DNA from: Asterias rubens
Taxonomy: Eukaryota; Echinodermata; Asteroidea; Forcipulatida; Asteriidae
Length of the DNA stretch: 64,000 nucleotides
Assembly (NCBI RefSeq): GCF_902459465.1
Contig: NW_022985705.1
Location: 237,475-301,474, forward strand
Reading direction: 5' to 3'
Shown: positions 1 through 11,157 of the stretch, in pieces
How the letters are laid out: each line of letters begins with the position of its first letter
Position numbering within the stretch: position 1 is the stretch's first letter
Position numbers and translations under genes: made by a program
The notes under the pieces: model-generated
Databases searched by the model: none
What the model saw: the letters and a program-made list of their open reading frames with translations, nothing else
What the model was told of the DNA's origin: nothing

Positions 1-339
1 GATTACACATTTTGCATTGCATCGATGCCAAAACAAAAATGAATAAAACGCTCATTGAGCGATCAACTTCAAACGCGAAATTAGATTATTGATTTCTCAT
101 CAAACTGTGACATTTCAGACAGATATATTTCAAGGGATGTTTCCACTACATCATCATAAGCCCGTGTAAGTTTTATGTAAATCTGTGATCTTCACGATTT
201 TTTTTGTTTCGTACCAATTCTGTAACGTTCCTTTAACTTTAAATTAGTGTACAATGTTATGGCTATGGCTTGTCTATGCTTTGTTACTTGTAAATGTACA
301 TGTAAAGTGTTTTGTGCCATCCTAGTGTTTTTAAATTTA

Positions 340-500
340 AGTCTGTTGAAGATGAATTGTAAAGGTCGTGGGTTCGAATCCCATTCGAGTATTGGGCATG
401 TTATTTGTTTTCACCGAGCTCGGGAAGATACTGAGTATACAGTGCTTAACACACATCGGTGTATGTGTAACCAAAAGTTACATTCTTTATCAACGAAGCA
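340..500 (+). repeat. tRNA-derived SINE-like element
   Basis: A GGTTCGAATCCC box-B-like motif lies at about 371-382. It is followed by the body sequence CTGAGTATACAGTGCTTAAC seen after other tRNA-like heads in this window (near 10,590, 25,500 and 34,110). The same element is present inverted at about 19,680-19,830 in the other arm. No complete cloverleaf can be drawn, so it is not called a tRNA gene. Confidence 0.5.
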
Positions 501-619
501 AGTTTCCATCTACTTAGTTTTTATACGTTGTAAAGCTGCACCTCGGGTTTATAAGGTGTTAACTGTCTACTTGTTGTCATTTTATTTACACATGACGTAT
601 CCATAATATAAGTATGCGT

Positions 620-1135
620 ATCTCATTATTCAGTGTGCAGTTGTTACCGCCGTGGCAGGAGATTCTGGCCCCCTCCCCCATATGGCGAACTATGTGCAAA
701 CTACTTCTGCTATCGCCCTCTTTTGAACCATCCTCCTCCACCCCATGTCAATTTCCCATAATTATGGGGGGGGGGGGCAGAATCACCGGCAGACGGAATT
801 CCCTTGGACTACCGTGACCCTTTGAGTTCTAGCCGACACATATGCGTTATTGGTGACTTGTGCCTCAAACTACTAACCATTGCTGATCTATGATAGCAAA
901 ATGGTGCCGTGGACGATGTGGTTGAGGTTTATGTCCCCGGAGATTATGTACCCTTGGTAAAATAATTATGATAAAACTTCTTCTGGTAGCGCCCTCTTTT
1001 GAAATGTGGGGGACCGAATCTCCGGCAGAAGAAATTCCCTTGGACATCACCATTTTAGTTCCTAGCCATCATCTGCGTTGTTGGTCATGCATTCTCAAAC
1101 CATACTGACCATAATAGTGCTGATCCAAGATCAAA
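620..1135. repeat. Degenerate duplicated block in the 3' flank of receptor copy A
   Basis: Two diverged copies of a block lie side by side (about 640-890 and 950-1,135). Both carry an AGAGGGCG(C) type motif (read on the other strand), a CCCCC-rich GATTC(T/G)G segment and an ATTCCCTTGGAC segment. The mirror copy is at 19,030-19,510. A related block occurs upstream of copies C and D at about 20,515-20,630 and 29,765-29,915. It may be a repeat family or an ancestral flank duplicated with the receptor genes. Confidence 0.55.
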
Positions 1136-3139
1136 ACAAAGTTACAATGCCCGGCCGATGCCTCGATAGTCAAGTTTCTGGTCAGTGATATTCCTACCAA
1201 GGTACAAGCTAATTACGGCCAGAAACAGCATGACGTGATGCCCTTTACATTCGGTGTTTATCTCGACAGCATAACTCAACAGCTGATCCCAGAACTTTTC
1301 GTTGTCGAAACTTCTCTGCCGCGAGAGGGCGTACATAAACTGTGACCAGACATAGTCGATGCTGACATTCCCAACGGCGAGAAGTGGAATGATGAGGAGC
1401 ATAAGCTTCTCACTGAAGATGAAGATGTTGATGAGTAAATTCTCCCGTGCGATGTTCTTCATTGGGTTGCTGTAGACGTCGTAGTTCCATGTGATGTGGA
1501 CGGTGAGTCCCAGCACGGATGAGGCCATAACGAACGGCACCAGGACAGCGAGGACCTCTCGAAGGAGACCGAATTCTCGGTTAATCTCGGCAATGCGTCG
1601 CCTGCACTGAACCAGGTTCCCCTCGTTGCGTTTGATAAAGATCAGGACTAGGTTCAACTCTGCAGCCAGGGCCCTCCGCATGACCAAGATGTAGAACCAA
1701 AATGAAGCGAACAGCGGAAGCCCAACCAGCGAAATGATGAAATCCATTATGTTTTTTAAAAATCTGAAGATATCACCAGGAATTGGGTCATTCAGAGGCA
1801 TGTCGACGATGACTTTGGGTGTAGCGTTGGCTGGTTTTGTCAGGTATTGGGCAAGATTCACTGCCTGCATTGAGTTGTTGACAAAAACCCACACAATGAT
1901 GAGGGAAAGAAACAAAGCTTCAGGTAGCGGGAATCTGCGACCAGCCAGGCAGCGCAACCGCCTTGCTGTGTAGTCCAAATGAAACACCTCACACCAGGAA
2001 CCATCTTTCACTGGTGTCCATGACATGGCGTTAAATACCGTACACACCAGGCTGATACCAGCGAGAACGACAACATACGTCATGAAGGATACAAAGTGTG
2101 TCAGATTCTCGCTACTTCCCCAGAAGTTATAGATGTAGAGGAACATGATGACGAGAGACAGTCCAAGGCATAGGATTATGCACAGAGACGACAGGATACC
2201 GCACAGACGGCTGTTAAGATACCTCGGAACTGTAAAGACAAGCATTGAAAAGTTTTAACTACATTATACAATAGTTATTCTTATAATATAAGAATATTGT
2301 TCTCCTTAGGCAATGATGATAGAGGCATTGAATTTTGCACTCGGCCAGAGGCTTTATATGGCCATTGCAGCAGAAATGAATTTCGAAAAATGGGTTGGAT
2401 ATCGAAAAACAATCAATAATAACATTAATACGGTATTTAGGTATATCACAATACATATATATTAAACATATTCAAAATAAAAATACATTTAGTATAAAAA
2501 TAATATCAGAATTTGAAAACCAAGGAGCAACAGACAAAACAAAAGATGGGCTGCTTATGAGAAAACAAAAGTTAAACACTGTAATCACTGGGGTGTGTTT
2601 ACTCCGACAAATTGCTGCCATTGCTCGATATTTTACTTGAGTGTCTGAAAAACTTCATTGCTGAAAAATACTTATTTCTCAAACATACCCGCATTAGAAA
2701 ATTCACTGACTACTGCCCCATCGGCGTTCCATAGAAGACTCAAGCACACGGCACATTTTCTGTCTAGTCTCGATGCATGAGCTGCTTCGCTATCCTCTGC
2801 GGACTGATTGTGATGCGCATCAATGTCTTTCTCTGACTCGGGGGTATCGTCTTCACCTGTGATTAAAGGTAGTTATCAAGGTTCACATTGTAAAGCCAAT
2901 CGCACACAATGCTTGTCACCCTCCTTGTTTAAACCCTGCCATTTCCAATTATAATAGGGAGCACCAACATGAGTGCTGATACACCTACAGGCACCCCAAC
3001 CTCTTAAAACTTCCTGATAAGAATATTGATCATGACCCCGATTCCTAGACCAGTGTGGCTTGATTTGTTTCAGATACCGGGTCAGTTTGATCCGGTTTCT
3101 GTGGCAAACTGATCCAGAAACGGATCAAACTTTTTAATA

Positions 3140-3290
3140 CTATTGATTTATCATGTAAACTTGTACATATATTTTTGATGTAATTTTATTGTTAACCAAA
3201 TGCCATGAGTCTATGACTTTTTATTTGGTCTTGTATTTTTATATGAAAATAAACCAATATTGAATTGAATTGAATTGAAAACTGGTGCGA
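3140..3290. repeat. Retroelement 3' tail with (GAATT)n
   Basis: An AT-rich tail ends in AATAAACCAATATTGAATTG followed by about four GAATT units. That pattern is typical of a non-LTR element 3' end. Its mirror copy is at about 16,880-17,035. No reverse-transcriptase coding sequence is attached. It lies in intron 1 of the receptor gene. Confidence 0.4.
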
Positions 3291-3394
3291 AATTCGAAAC
3301 AAATTCACAATTTTTTAAACTAGTTTCCTGGTCAGCCTGACCCCAAAGTAGTTCTGGGATCTCAATCCGGGTAAATTTTTACATTAGAGCTGGA

Positions 3395-3985
3395 GTATGG
3401 TGTGCGATACATCATGTCGGACAAAATGTCCATGCATAGTAGGCCTACATGAACCATTATGACCGACATGTCTTGTCGTACCAATGTCGTGCACGTGACC
3501 TATTAATGTCTGACACACCCTGTCCGGTACATCATGCCAGACATATGGGCCCAGAAACTATGACCCATTACGATCGACTAAATGAGTCCAACAAATATTG
3601 TCGTACAAAGTGACCCTTGTCGTGCACGTGACCCATTTTGTCCAACCCAATGAGTCCGATACCGCATAATGTCCGACAAATAGTACACCACGTGACACAT
3701 TATGGACTTAATGTGTCCGAATAATTGTGTGGTACATAATAACCTATATGTCGTGTAAGTAAACCATTGTCGGACATAATTCCACTTAATTAGTGCATGA
3801 CCCTATATGACCGACACATTGTGTCCGACATGTCTTGTCGTACATTGACCAGTCGTACACATACACCATTATAATTAACGCATTTTGTCTATACAGCTTG
3901 ATAGACATGGTCCATGTACTAATGACACATTATGATCGACTAATTTGTGTTCGACAAATCTTAGCAACGGTCAGTGCCGGTGCAT
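3395..3985. repeat. Degenerate GTCCGAC / CACGTGAC repeat block in receptor intron 1
   Basis: Words such as GTCCGACA, TGTCGGAC, CTTGTCGTAC, GTGCACGTGACC and CATTATG recur every 30-60 bases in both orientations through this block. The unit is too degenerate for a clean period. The same block is in arm 2 at about 16,210-16,760, inside intron 1 of copy B. It has no coding potential. Confidence 0.6.
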
Positions 3986-4089
3986 CCCATAACATAAATC
4001 TATGGTTCTTACCTTCAAATATACACTCAATGCCTTCACGTTTTTGACGACAAAGCAGGCATCGTCTATTTGCCTGTATCGTGGTACAC

Positions 4090-4440
4090 TCTAAAAATTA
4101 ATTAGTCAATTTGACTAAAAAAAAATAGTCCAGCGTCATGTCTGACACGACTAATTTTAAGTAGTCAAAAGTCTGAGCATGACTAAGGATTTAGTCAGAA
4201 ATGTGACTAGTTTACATTAGTCCAGTGACTTGACTAAAAAGATGTCTCATACGACTAATGTTTAGTCCATCAACATTTTGGCTTAGTCCAGCGACTTTTT
4301 AGATTAGTCCAGCGACTTTTAATCTTGGTCCAGTACTTCACTTTAGGTCGTTCGTTGATTTGACTAATGGCATTAGTCAAAGCAACAATTTAAATCTTGA
4401 CTAGTTGGCATCAGTCAGGAATGTCTTCCCACGTTCTTTT
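4090..4440. repeat. TTAGTC / GACTAA degenerate array at the duplication breakpoint
   Basis: About 18 occurrences of TTAGTC or its complement GACTAA lie in 350 bases, many inside TTAGTCCAGCGACTTTT-like units. The block begins with CACTCTAAAAATTAATTAGT exactly where arm 1 stops matching arm 2. It is absent from the corresponding place in arm 2. Similar CTCTAAAAA-bounded elements filled with short palindromic words occur in many marine animal genomes (from memory). Confidence 0.6.
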
Positions 4441-5807
4441 GATGTACCTGGACATTGTGTATTGTTGCATCATCAAACAAAAAATGGAAAATTGTTCATC
4501 CAAAAACAAAATCATTTTCTAAACTGTTTTCCATGAAAGAAACCATTTAGAATTTAAGATGGATTATAAATTAAAATCTTACTAGAAAGTATACTTCGAC
4601 AACTTTATACATTCTGAAAATTCTTTAATTCAAATTTAATCTCAACAAGGCATAACTAATACAATGGTGACTCAAAGTTCATTGAACTCCACACAATTTA
4701 TAAATAAATAATGTGATAAAATTGCTTGTTTAAAATTAGCACACTCATTTACCCTTTACTTTCTCAAAAGAGGGTTCTTGAACCCCTACAGTTTCCCTTC
4801 AATTTTATTTATCTGCTAAAAATTCCTTCAAATATACAAGATGACATTTAAAAAAAAAGTACCAACAGAGGGTTTTTGCCCAATGTTTACGACTGTATAT
4901 ATTTTCTCCATATTTGTCATTATATTTTTGTCCAAATGACATTACATTTGGCAGATCTGGGGTTGTTATAATCAAGAACATCATTGTTTTTAACTGGGGG
5001 TCACCGTGGCCAGGTACAACTGCTACTTTTTGAGAAAAAGCTCCATTGACACTAATTTAAATTTACATCCCTACATCTTTTATGCAAACATTTCAGTCTA
5101 TTCAAAATGCATTTTTTTCTTAACACAAATGATGCCCAATGATGTAAGAATTATGATGTTCAAACTGAGATTATCAAATTGCTATAAGAGATAATGACAT
5201 CCTGAATCACACGTGTTGTAAAAACATGGATATAATGCCTCTGTTCACAACAATATTCAAGGAAAACTATTTACTTTCCTATGTTTCAGGTTACCCCCCC
5301 TCCCTATTTAAGAAGAAAACTTCCAACGAACACTGGAATAATACAACAACTGTCAAGTCAATATTTTGCCAGAGGCCCATCCACTATTCCAAAGGCACCC
5401 TGTCAAAACTATTTGAAGTGAATTGTCACAAGTAAGATTTAATTCTTAGGGTAAAGGTACGATACAGGATTGGCTTTTGGTTGGATGCATTCAATTCAAT
5501 TACATCTTAAAACAAACTTGTGATTTGTATCAAAATCGTTATTAATGTTATAGAGAAATCAATGAACAATGGTTATTTTGTACACATATGGTCAATTTGG
5601 GTTGTTAACAAACAAAATCAGATGTTGTTTGTTTTTAGATTATCAGGTAGTTTTTTCGAATATGCCCTTATTTCAGGGGGAAACATTTCACAGTCCTAGT
5701 ACTAACTTCATAACCATTAAGCTTTCAAACAGAAATTCAACAATTAAAGTATTTGAGTGATCCTTATCAATCCTGTAATGTACCTTTAAGAAGAATATTC
5801 AGTTTAT
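4441..5807. other. AT-rich non-coding stretch, nothing recognised
   Basis: No exon with matching splice sites, no family-like protein segment and no clear repeat was found here. The few ORFs of 60-70 codons are low-complexity and unsupported. Confidence 0.5.
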
Positions 5808-6200
5808 CTTAACAAGACATAATGCTTTGATCAAGAGGAACATGCTAATTAAGTGAAATGCAGTTTAACTTGGTTTATTTTAGTAAGACACAATACTTTG
5901 AGAGGAACATACTAAGTCAAATGCAGTAAAACTTGTTCATAGTAAGACATAATGCGTTTATCAAGAGGAAAAATACTGATGAGTCAAATGCAGCTTAACT
6001 TGGTTTACTTTAGTATAAACACACAATGATCTGATCGAGGGGAACATACTGAGTCAAATGCAGTATATGTACATGTAACTTGTTTATCTAGTAAGACACA
6101 ATGCTTTGATCAAGAGGAACTACTGAGTCAAATGCAGTTACTTGGTTTATGTTAGTAACACATTGCTTTAACCAAGAAAAATGGTCACAGTCAAATGTAC
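5808..6200. repeat. Degenerate minisatellite, about 65-bp unit
   Basis: About six units share AGTAAGACACAATG, TTTGATCAAGAGGAACAT, AGTCAAATGCAG and AACTTGGTTTA in constant order. Spacing is roughly 60-70 bases and units are 80-90% alike. It abuts, and its last unit overlaps, the 3' end of the minus-strand gene at 6,191. Confidence 0.7.
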
Positions 6201-9200
6201 CTATTAAGTTTGTCCAGGCAAGATATAACACTGCGGTCGAGAGGAATATTGTCTTGGATGTTCAGGACAATTTTCTGGAAAAAAGACAAAGTTTTCCTGA
6301 GGCATGTGGGATAAGCCAAATTGAAAACATAAAAGCTGGCTAAATACACTTTCACCGATGTCAGGAGACAAGTGGAGCTGCTGACAGCCAACCCATCAAT
6401 GATCACGTCAAATGAAGTGCAGTCCTCAAGTCTGTTGTCATTACCCTCAATGACAGGCCAAGCTGTCCCCTGTATATGAAAAAATAAATACTTTTAATTA
6501 GGGAATAACAGTGTGTTAATTAGGGAATAACAGTGTGAGGACCTGGTCTTCACTGTGTGGTAATGACCGGGTTGGTGGCTGGCTGTTGTTAATGGACCAA
6601 GCCAAAAGCGATTTTCATTAACAGCGGCCATGGTCATTACTACCCAGTGAAGACCAGGTCCTCACACTGTTGTTCCCATGAATTAATACCTTTACTGTGA
6701 ATTTTCACTTGTTCCACAGAACTTGTCTTTACATCACATTTTAATACACCCCAACGTGACCACTCTTCGACCAATCACAGTGCATATACTCTCTCTGAGG
6801 AGTTTATTAATTCAAAACAACACAAATTGGCCATTGGTATGTTGCAGATGCAATTTCAAAAACCCTCATCAGTTTATGAGTATATAAAATGAGACTGCCT
6901 CATGCATAGTGTAGGATAAATGGTGGTCCAAGGTCCAAATAATGTATTCTTCACTTTTGTTTGTTCAGCCAAAAGTGAATTGTAACCGAAGGTGAATTTG
7001 AGAGTTTGTATATCAGTCATTCAAAAATTATCAATGTCTTTCTTTTCTTGAGTTCAAGTCTTTGTCTTGCGTTTGAGTTGAGTCCAAGTTAAGTCCATGA
7101 AGTTGAGTGTTAATTCAACCCAACATGTGACAAATTAATACAAGTTATAATTCAAGTCATGAGTAAGTCAATTAAGAGTTTTGGATTTGATCATTCATTC
7201 ATAAATATCCCAGACAGTTTCGCTATTCCCAATGGAGAGCATGTCACATGGGGGTGTTTTTATGTCTGAGCTGGACTTGTTTAAGACCGGTTGGCTAACG
7301 CGTGTTAAGCACTCATAGCCACACGCCTACCTTAATGACGCAATGCTGACATAAACCATGCCCATTCAAACTTGGCCCTTTATTGCATGGACATGACCCT
7401 GCCAGTCTTAAAGGGTCATTTAAGACCTCACTACCACTCTTTTATTCCCTTATTTAAAAAGCAGAGATGCATCACAAAAACAAGAAACAGAGATGCACTC
7501 AATTGTTTAAGTCTACTGGTTAATTATACTGTGTGGAATATGCGCATGCTTATTCAACCAATAGACCATGTTCTTTTGAGTGTTATTGTTTCTTGTTACG
7601 GCTGCAGTGTGAGCAACCCTTTACTTACCCCATCTTCATCACCCAGAATCAACATATTGCAGATTTTTTCTTTTAGTGTACATGGGATGCCAAGGATGGC
7701 AGCAATACTGATAGCTTCTGTAAAAAATGCAGAAAAACATACTTATTTTAAAGAATGTTATTCTAGAATGTTAAAGGACTTCCTCGTCTCTGGCTTGGTC
7801 CTTCATCACCTTGTCACATGACTGCTTTTAAAGGACTTTGAAAAAAAAATTGATAATTAAAATTGTATGTCATAATTTTTTGACATATTGTTAAGTTTGA
7901 CATATTGTTCAGTTTTTTTCTAGAAATATTGTTAACAATGAGATAAAAATTATGCCTTTTGAAAAATGCATTTTGCTAATCAAGGTCAAAGGTAATATTT
8001 TTACACATGTACATTATTATACATGCACATAATAAGCACACGCATATGTACATACTTTTTAAGTTTTCATCCTTAACCGCCATTGTTCAAATAATCATAA
8101 TTCAAACTGTGCGCGTGCCCATCCCAACCTTTTCTAGAAATATTGCTAATGTACATCTTAAGCTAACATTGAGATAAAAATTATACATATAAAAAAAATG
8201 ACCTTGCTAATCAAGGTCAAATGTAATTTTTTTGCGTAATTAATGTTTTTGTGGTACATAATATAATGTTGATTTAGTTTTTATGAAATCTGGGACATAT
8301 TAAGAGCTTTAAACTGGTGTAAAAATTATCACTGTAGGCCCCTAGGTGTTTTATTTTTAGAGATGGTTATCAAACATGACAATAGGTCATTCCGTGTCAA
8401 TTCAACACGCTTTTGGACTTGACCAACACAGATTGAAACGTTACTTGGTGTGCTGAATGGACTTATTGAGAAACCACCAGAACAGACATTTTATGTCATT
8501 CAGATAATTACTTTTTGAGATACAGCTTAACAAACTTTTGACTAATTAGCTTGACCCTCTATGTTTGGACAACCATATCTCCAAAAGTAAAGCACCCACA
8601 TAAATAAATTTTCCACTATTTTAAAGCTCTTGACATGGCCTTCATTTAATAAAATAAGGAGAAAAAATTCCACGTAGCACAACAAAATTACGCACAAATG
8701 TGACATTTGCCCTTGATTGCGAAAATGTATATTTTTCAAAATGCGTAATTTTTCATTGTTAGCTCATGATATAAGCAACATTTTCAGAAAAATTTAGGAT
8801 GGGCACTCTTACAGTTTTGGAGTTATGATAATATGAACACAGGCTATAAAGGTTAAAACTTTAAATGAATGTACATATGCAGGTGTACATACATGTATAC
8901 AGCTGTACATGTACATCATGTACACGTACATCATGTACACGTACATCATGTACACGTGTATACAGTAGGCCTATAATAGTTAGTACTGTAACTTTAAAAA
9001 CATGTCCCATGACATGACTCATGTGCAGTGGCCATAATTAGAAGGGGTGGGGGCAGGGCGGCCTCCACCCCCTCCTCCTCCCCCCCCCCCCCCCAACCCT
9101 CATTGAAATCATAAAAAATGTTTTTTTTTAAAATGTGTAAATCAAGTAACATATTAAATGGCTTGCACTTCTTGGGCCCCAAAAGTAAAATCTTTGCCCC

Positions 9201-9638
9201 CACATGCCCCCCCCCCCCACCCCCAAAAAAATTGTGCGTAATTTGTTTAAATGCTAAGTGGAATTTTTTCTCCGTCAAGAGCTTTAAATAGTGGAAAGTG
9301 TTATGTGGGTGCTTTACTTTTGGAGATATGGTTGTCCAACATAGAGGGTCAAGCTAATTAGTCAAAAGTTTGTTAACCTGTATCTCAAAAAGTAATTATC
9401 TGAATGACATAAAAATTCAGTTCTGGGGGTTTCTCAGTAAGTCAAATCAGCACACCAAATTTTGTGTCGATCCGTGAAGGTCAGGTCCAAAAGCCTGGTT
9501 GAACTGACATGGAATGACCCATAAGCCAAATTCAAATCTTGGCGGTTTACAGAATAACAAAAATTAGAAACTACCTTGCCTTCCAAGACATGCTGCTGAT
9601 GATGAAATGGGTTTCCTCACAGGACAAAGCTGCTCAGA
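6191..9638 (-). CDS. Uncharacterised protein, last three exons (5' part not found)
   Basis: Three minus-strand exons join in frame with GT-AG sites: 9638-9575 (64 nt, ends phase 1), 7717-7629 (89 nt, begins by completing a GAA codon), and 6469-6191 (279 nt, stop TGA). Together they encode about 143 residues. The reading starts SEQLCPVRKP, continues through AISIAAILGIPCTLKEK and GTAWPVIEG, and ends KLNRYI. The C-terminal third (VIIDGLAV, then YVFNLAYP, then TLSFFQKIVLNI) resembles the C-terminal domain of large uncharacterised fish and invertebrate proteins often labelled SAMD3-like. That link is from memory and no function is claimed. The start codon and upstream exons are missing and may lie in or beyond the N gap. 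The intervening introns hold foldback repeats. Confidence 0.6.
6523..6677. mobile_element. Foldback hairpin, GGGAATAACAGTG family
   Basis: An imperfect palindrome with left end GGGAATAACAGTGTGAGGAC and right end the complement GTCCTCACACTGTTGTTCCC. Arms are about 70 bases around a short loop. It has the same ends and internal GGTCTTCACTG words as the hairpin at 24,281-24,444. It is probably a terminal module of a non-autonomous DNA transposon. Confidence 0.7.
8385..9519. mobile_element. Long foldback element, about 255-bp inverted ends
   Basis: The left arm (8,385-8,640) starts GGTCATTCCGTGTCAATTCA. The right arm (about 9,266-9,519) is its diverged reverse complement and ends GACATGGAATGACC. 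Shared internal words include AACCATATCTCCAAAAGTAA and AGTAATTATCTGAATGACAT. The middle holds a 15-bp tandem repeat and C-rich runs. No transposase is present, so it is a non-autonomous element. It sits between exons of the minus-strand gene. Confidence 0.75.
8905..8965. repeat. 15-bp tandem repeat, GTACATCATGTACAC
   Basis: Three to four units of a self-complementary 15-mer are flanked by further GTACATGTA words, making the stretch strongly palindromic. Confidence 0.8.
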
Positions 9639-10129
9639 CTACAACGGAAAATATAGCAAAACCTACAACTTTACTATTAAATAAAAGTATTCAAAATAAC
9701 AGAAAACTTAAATGAAAACATCTTATCTATTTAAATGCAGACAGGATGGATTTAAAAAGACAATGTTTGAAAGATGTATTGTCCCGCATTTGAGTTACAG
9801 GTGCTGTGTTATATTTAGACATCTTGCATGGCAACCAATCAGACATACAATAAGCAAGCTCAGCTTTAACAAAACAAAAGAGCTCACAGTTCTGATGGTA
9901 TTATTTTTTGCATAAAACAATCCCCACTCAGTGGAGATGGTTGTCAAAATATTTTCTTCCAAGTTCTGTGAAGTCTGTGGCTTATAATTGTGCTAAAAAG
10001 GAACAAATATTCAGTGTGGTGTGAGTATAGATGATGCCTTAAATTTTGTTTGCCCTACAACCGATGTGATAAGCACTGTATATATTCAGTGCTTTCGAGT
10101 CTTGCGGATAAAAATTCCACAGGCAACAT

Positions 10130-10416
10130 GGTCCCAATTTCATAAAAGATGTAAGCAGCAGTTCCCTCAGCAGAATTTCTATTTCATAAAGCTGTTTATC
10201 GTAAGCAAGGGTAAATGCTGGCTAACCCGCTGTTAGCACATGAGTGACGTAACAATGCAAATCCATGGTGAACGTGCATGCGCGCTGCGAAATTTTCTGC
10301 TAACTTGAGAAATCATGGTGAATGAAATACGTTTACATATGTATGCTTGAGCACATTTTTCTGCAACAGTAAGCACAAAAATGTGCTTACGGTAAACAGC
10401 TTTATGAAATTGGGCC
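10130..10416. mobile_element. Foldback MITE with CCCAATTTCATAAA ends
   Basis: The left end is CCCAATTTCATAAAAGATGT. The right end is AACAGCTTTATGAAATTGGG. Internal words TAAGCA and TGCTTA are arranged symmetrically. Related ends appear at about 53,711-53,935 and 39,773-39,990. Confidence 0.55.
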
Positions 10417-10426
10417 CTTGTCAGGA

Positions 10427-10495
10427 TTCGAACCTATGACTCCTGCGTGACTACAGCAGATGTCTAGACCACCAAGCCTGGTACCCACTGCAAAT
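10427..10495 (-). repeat. tRNA-like SINE head, minus strand
   Basis: Read on the minus strand it carries an A-box-like TTGGTGGTCTAGAC and a B-box GGTTCGAATCC with spacing like a tRNA promoter. It lies head to head with another tRNA-like head starting about 10,504. Confidence 0.5.
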
Positions 10496-10503
10496 AATAC
10501 TGG

Positions 10504-10650
10504 ATCCGCCTTGCTCAGTGGTCTAGTGGTTAAGTTGTGGGTTCGAAACCCACCTGAGTTGCCTGTGGAACTTTTTCCCAGGACTTGAAAGCTCCTGAGT
10601 ATACAGTGCTTATCAAATCGGTGTAGGGCAAGACATTTGTTTTACTCATT
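10504..10650 (+). repeat. tRNA-derived SINE
   Basis: It has an A-box-like GCTCAGTGGTCTAGTGGTTA, a B-box GGTTCGAAACC and a body CTGAGTATACAGTGCTTATC shared with the copies at about 340, 25,405 and 33,985. The 3' end is cut by the N gap. Confidence 0.6.
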
Positions 10651-10657
10651 TCCCATG

Positions 10658-11157
10658 NNNNNNNNNNNNNNNNNNNNNNNNNNNNNNNNNNNNNNNNNNN
10701 NNNNNNNNNNNNNNNNNNNNNNNNNNNNNNNNNNNNNNNNNNNNNNNNNNNNNNNNNNNNNNNNNNNNNNNNNNNNNNNNNNNNNNNNNNNNNNNNNNNN
10801 NNNNNNNNNNNNNNNNNNNNNNNNNNNNNNNNNNNNNNNNNNNNNNNNNNNNNNNNNNNNNNNNNNNNNNNNNNNNNNNNNNNNNNNNNNNNNNNNNNNN
10901 NNNNNNNNNNNNNNNNNNNNNNNNNNNNNNNNNNNNNNNNNNNNNNNNNNNNNNNNNNNNNNNNNNNNNNNNNNNNNNNNNNNNNNNNNNNNNNNNNNNN
11001 NNNNNNNNNNNNNNNNNNNNNNNNNNNNNNNNNNNNNNNNNNNNNNNNNNNNNNNNNNNNNNNNNNNNNNNNNNNNNNNNNNNNNNNNNNNNNNNNNNNN
11101 NNNNNNNNNNNNNNNNNNNNNNNNNNNNNNNNNNNNNNNNNNNNNNNNNNNNNNNNN
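10658..11157. other. Assembly gap of exactly 500 N
   Basis: The round length suggests a placeholder for an unknown distance, so the size and content of the spacer between the inverted arms are uncertain. Any open frames through it are artefacts. Confidence 0.99.

Larger units (their letters stand above)
1142..4090 (-). pseudogene. Receptor copy A: GRL-like seven-transmembrane protein, 5' truncated
   Basis: Exons read on the minus strand: partial exon 1 at about 4090-4013, exon 2 at 2856-2689, exon 3 at 2229-1142 (stop TAA). All splice sites are GT-AG, and exons 2 and 3 are intact and in frame. Exon 3 encodes seven membrane segments and differs from copy B at about five residues (A/D, P/S, N/Y, N/S, K/E). 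Exon 1 matches copy B only from roughly GTACC onward. Beyond about 4,090 the sequence becomes an unrelated TTAGTC-rich repeat, so the start codon and the hydrophobic LTLLGVFKG segment are missing. Unless another 5' exon supplies them, this copy makes no full receptor. If the inverted arms are an assembly artefact, it is only a broken allele of copy B. Confidence 0.75.
1..4092. repeat. Arm 1 of a large inverted duplication
   Basis: The reverse complement of this stretch reappears almost base for base at about 16,065-20,162. Base 1 pairs with about base 20,162, and matching stops near 4,080-4,092, inside the first exon of the receptor gene. Differences are scattered single bases; the encoded exon 3 proteins differ at only about five positions. 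Receptor exons, introns, 3' flank and a SINE-like head are all included. The arm continues beyond the left edge. The arms could be a true recent segmental duplication or two haplotypes joined head to head by the assembler; the 500-N gap between them keeps the second option open. Confidence 0.93.

Noticed and set aside
247-606. 119-codon ORF near the left edge
   Set aside because: Overlaps a tRNA-like SINE head and is not preserved in the inverted copy (different length and C-terminus).
7372-7821. 149-codon plus-strand ORF
   Set aside because: It is the antisense of the real exon at 7,629-7,717 and its intron flanks.
10427-10565. Two functional tRNA genes head to head
   Set aside because: Box A and B are present but acceptor stems do not pair; each matches a SINE head, and the plus-strand copy has the shared SINE body.
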